Assembly: GCF_003014555.1 (NCBI RefSeq)
Contig: NZ_PYGE01000003.1
Coordinates: 62,001 to 126,000, forward strand
From: Haloactinopolyspora alba
GTDB taxonomy: Bacteria > Actinomycetota > Actinomycetes > Jiangellales > Jiangellaceae
Length of the DNA: 64,000 bases
Direction of reading: 5' to 3'
Position numbers and translations under genes: made by a program. The notes beneath the pieces are model-generated. The model did no database searches. It was not told the DNA's origin and saw only the letters and a program-made list of their open reading frames with translations. Within the stretch, counting starts at the first letter, position 1. Each line of letters opens with the position of its first letter. Of this stretch, positions 63,462 through 64,000 are shown in pieces.

Positions 63462-64000
63462 ATGCTGATTCGAGACATTCGGACGTTCGTCGTGAAGATC
63501 AAGGCAGACGACGCCTACCTGGGGTCGGAAGACCTGCAGGACGGGTACTTCCTGCGCGAACCGTGGCGGAGCATCTACTCCGGTCGGTTCGAGACGCTGT
63601 TGGTTCGCGTGACTGCCGAGGACGGCACGGCGGGGTGGGGTGAGGGCCTCGCGCCGGTGGCACCCGAGGTCCCCGCCGCCATCGTGAATCTCCTCCTTGC
63701 ACCGGCGCTGCAGGGCATGGATGCCACCCGCCCACGCCCGGCATGGTCCAAGCTGCGGGATCTGATGCGTGAACGCGGCCACCTCGTCGGCCATCAGGCC
63801 GACGCCCTGGCCGCCGTCGACATCGCCCTGTGGGATCTCGCCGGCAAGTTGGCGGGATGCAGCGTCGCGGACCTGCTCGGCGGAGCCTTCCGTACCGACG
63901 TTCCCGCCTATGTTTCCGGTCTTCCCAAGCAGACCGACGACGAGAAGGCGAAGCTGGCCCGAGACTGGGCAGAGAAGGGGGCCACCACCGTCAAGCTGCA
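63462..64000 (+). CDS. enolase-superfamily (mandelate racemase/muconate lactonizing type) dehydratase, 3' end beyond window
   Basis: The first 179 residues of an enolase-superfamily enzyme. The N-terminal capping domain includes LIRDIRTFVVKIKADDAYLG, SIYSGRFETLLVRVTAEDGT and AGWGEGLAPVAPEVPAAIV; the barrel begins ALAAVDIALWDLAGKLAGC and the window ends at TTVKL, where the first catalytic lysine strand is expected. The metal ligands are outside the window. Family members dehydrate sugar acids such as rhamnonate or galactonate. It is divergent from the IclR-importer operon and would process imported sugar acids (inference). ATG 63462 is used. Confidence 0.87.
   Translation, partial: MLIRDIRTFVVKIKADDAYLGSEDLQDGYFLREPWRSIYSGRFETLLVRVTAEDGTAGWGEGLAPVAPEVPAAIVNLLLAPALQGMDATRPRPAWSKLRDLMRERGHLVGHQADALAAVDIALWDLAGKLAGCSVADLLGGAFRTDVPAYVSGLPKQTDDEKAKLARDWAEKGATTVKL

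Overview
The window is high-GC, densely coding DNA from an actinomycete chromosome. The evidence is the gene content: ndgR divergent from leuCD, a lysine/alanine-tailed HU protein, the F420 enzyme CofC, a BTAD regulator, many GTG starts, and secreted glycan enzymes with Tat signals. Gene order from 1 to 14.5 kb (recG, DhaL/DegV-type kinase, thiL, ddl, gpsA, cofC, hupB, leuD, leuC, IclR) matches, from memory, the Rv2973c-Rv2989 segment of Mycobacterium tuberculosis, with other genes inserted or lost. A non-mycobacterial soil actinomycete, for example of the Jiangella type, would fit, but I cannot place the genus.

Layout. 1-14.5 kb: core housekeeping genes (recombination, ribosome, thiamine, cell wall, phospholipid, F420, nucleoid, leucine). 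14.7-17.7 kb: one large secreted multidomain sugar-acting protein. 17.8-18.8 kb: a Cys-rich copper-storage-type protein and a CBS-pair protein. 18.9-30 kb: a complete selenocysteine module. It holds selD, tRNA-Sec (selC), selA and selB, then a TetR/SDR pair, then a three-gene formate dehydrogenase operon. The catalytic subunit of that operon is a selenoprotein read through an in-frame UGA at 29396-29398, followed by a SECIS-like hairpin, so simple ORF calling splits the gene in two.

30-39.4 kb: accessory genes. These are a dehalogenase-like hydrolase, a BTAD regulator, an AbiEi/AbiEii-type toxin-antitoxin pair with a perfect inverted-repeat operator, an AAC(3)-type acetyltransferase, an SDR-TetR operon with two matching operator sites, and a methyltransferase. 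39.5-43.4 kb: a sugar ABC importer operon without its ATPase, led by a metallo-beta-lactamase-fold protein. 43.5-47.1 kb: LysR, a PhoX-like protein and an aminotransferase. 47.2-64 kb: an apparent polysaccharide-use locus, mostly on the minus strand. It holds a five-bladed-propeller glycosidase with a discoidin domain, a PA14-GH2 enzyme, a pirin, a sulfatase without a signal peptide, a 1461-residue Tat-exported protein, a second ABC importer without ATPase, an IclR regulator, and a divergent enolase-superfamily gene cut by the window end.

How parts work together. SelD makes selenophosphate, SelA converts Ser-tRNA-Sec to Sec-tRNA-Sec, and SelB delivers it to the UGA of the formate dehydrogenase mRNA; the only selenoprotein I can see here is that dehydrogenase. 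In the glycan locus the secreted enzymes would cut a complex, possibly sulfated, polysaccharide, the importer would take up oligosaccharides, and the sulfatase and enolase-type enzyme would process them in the cytosol. This last scheme is inference from gene order. Regulatory DNA is unusually legible: two TetR-type operator pairs each with 28-bp spacing, and several stem-loop terminators whose arms begin with the stop codon in a recurring GTGATCG context.
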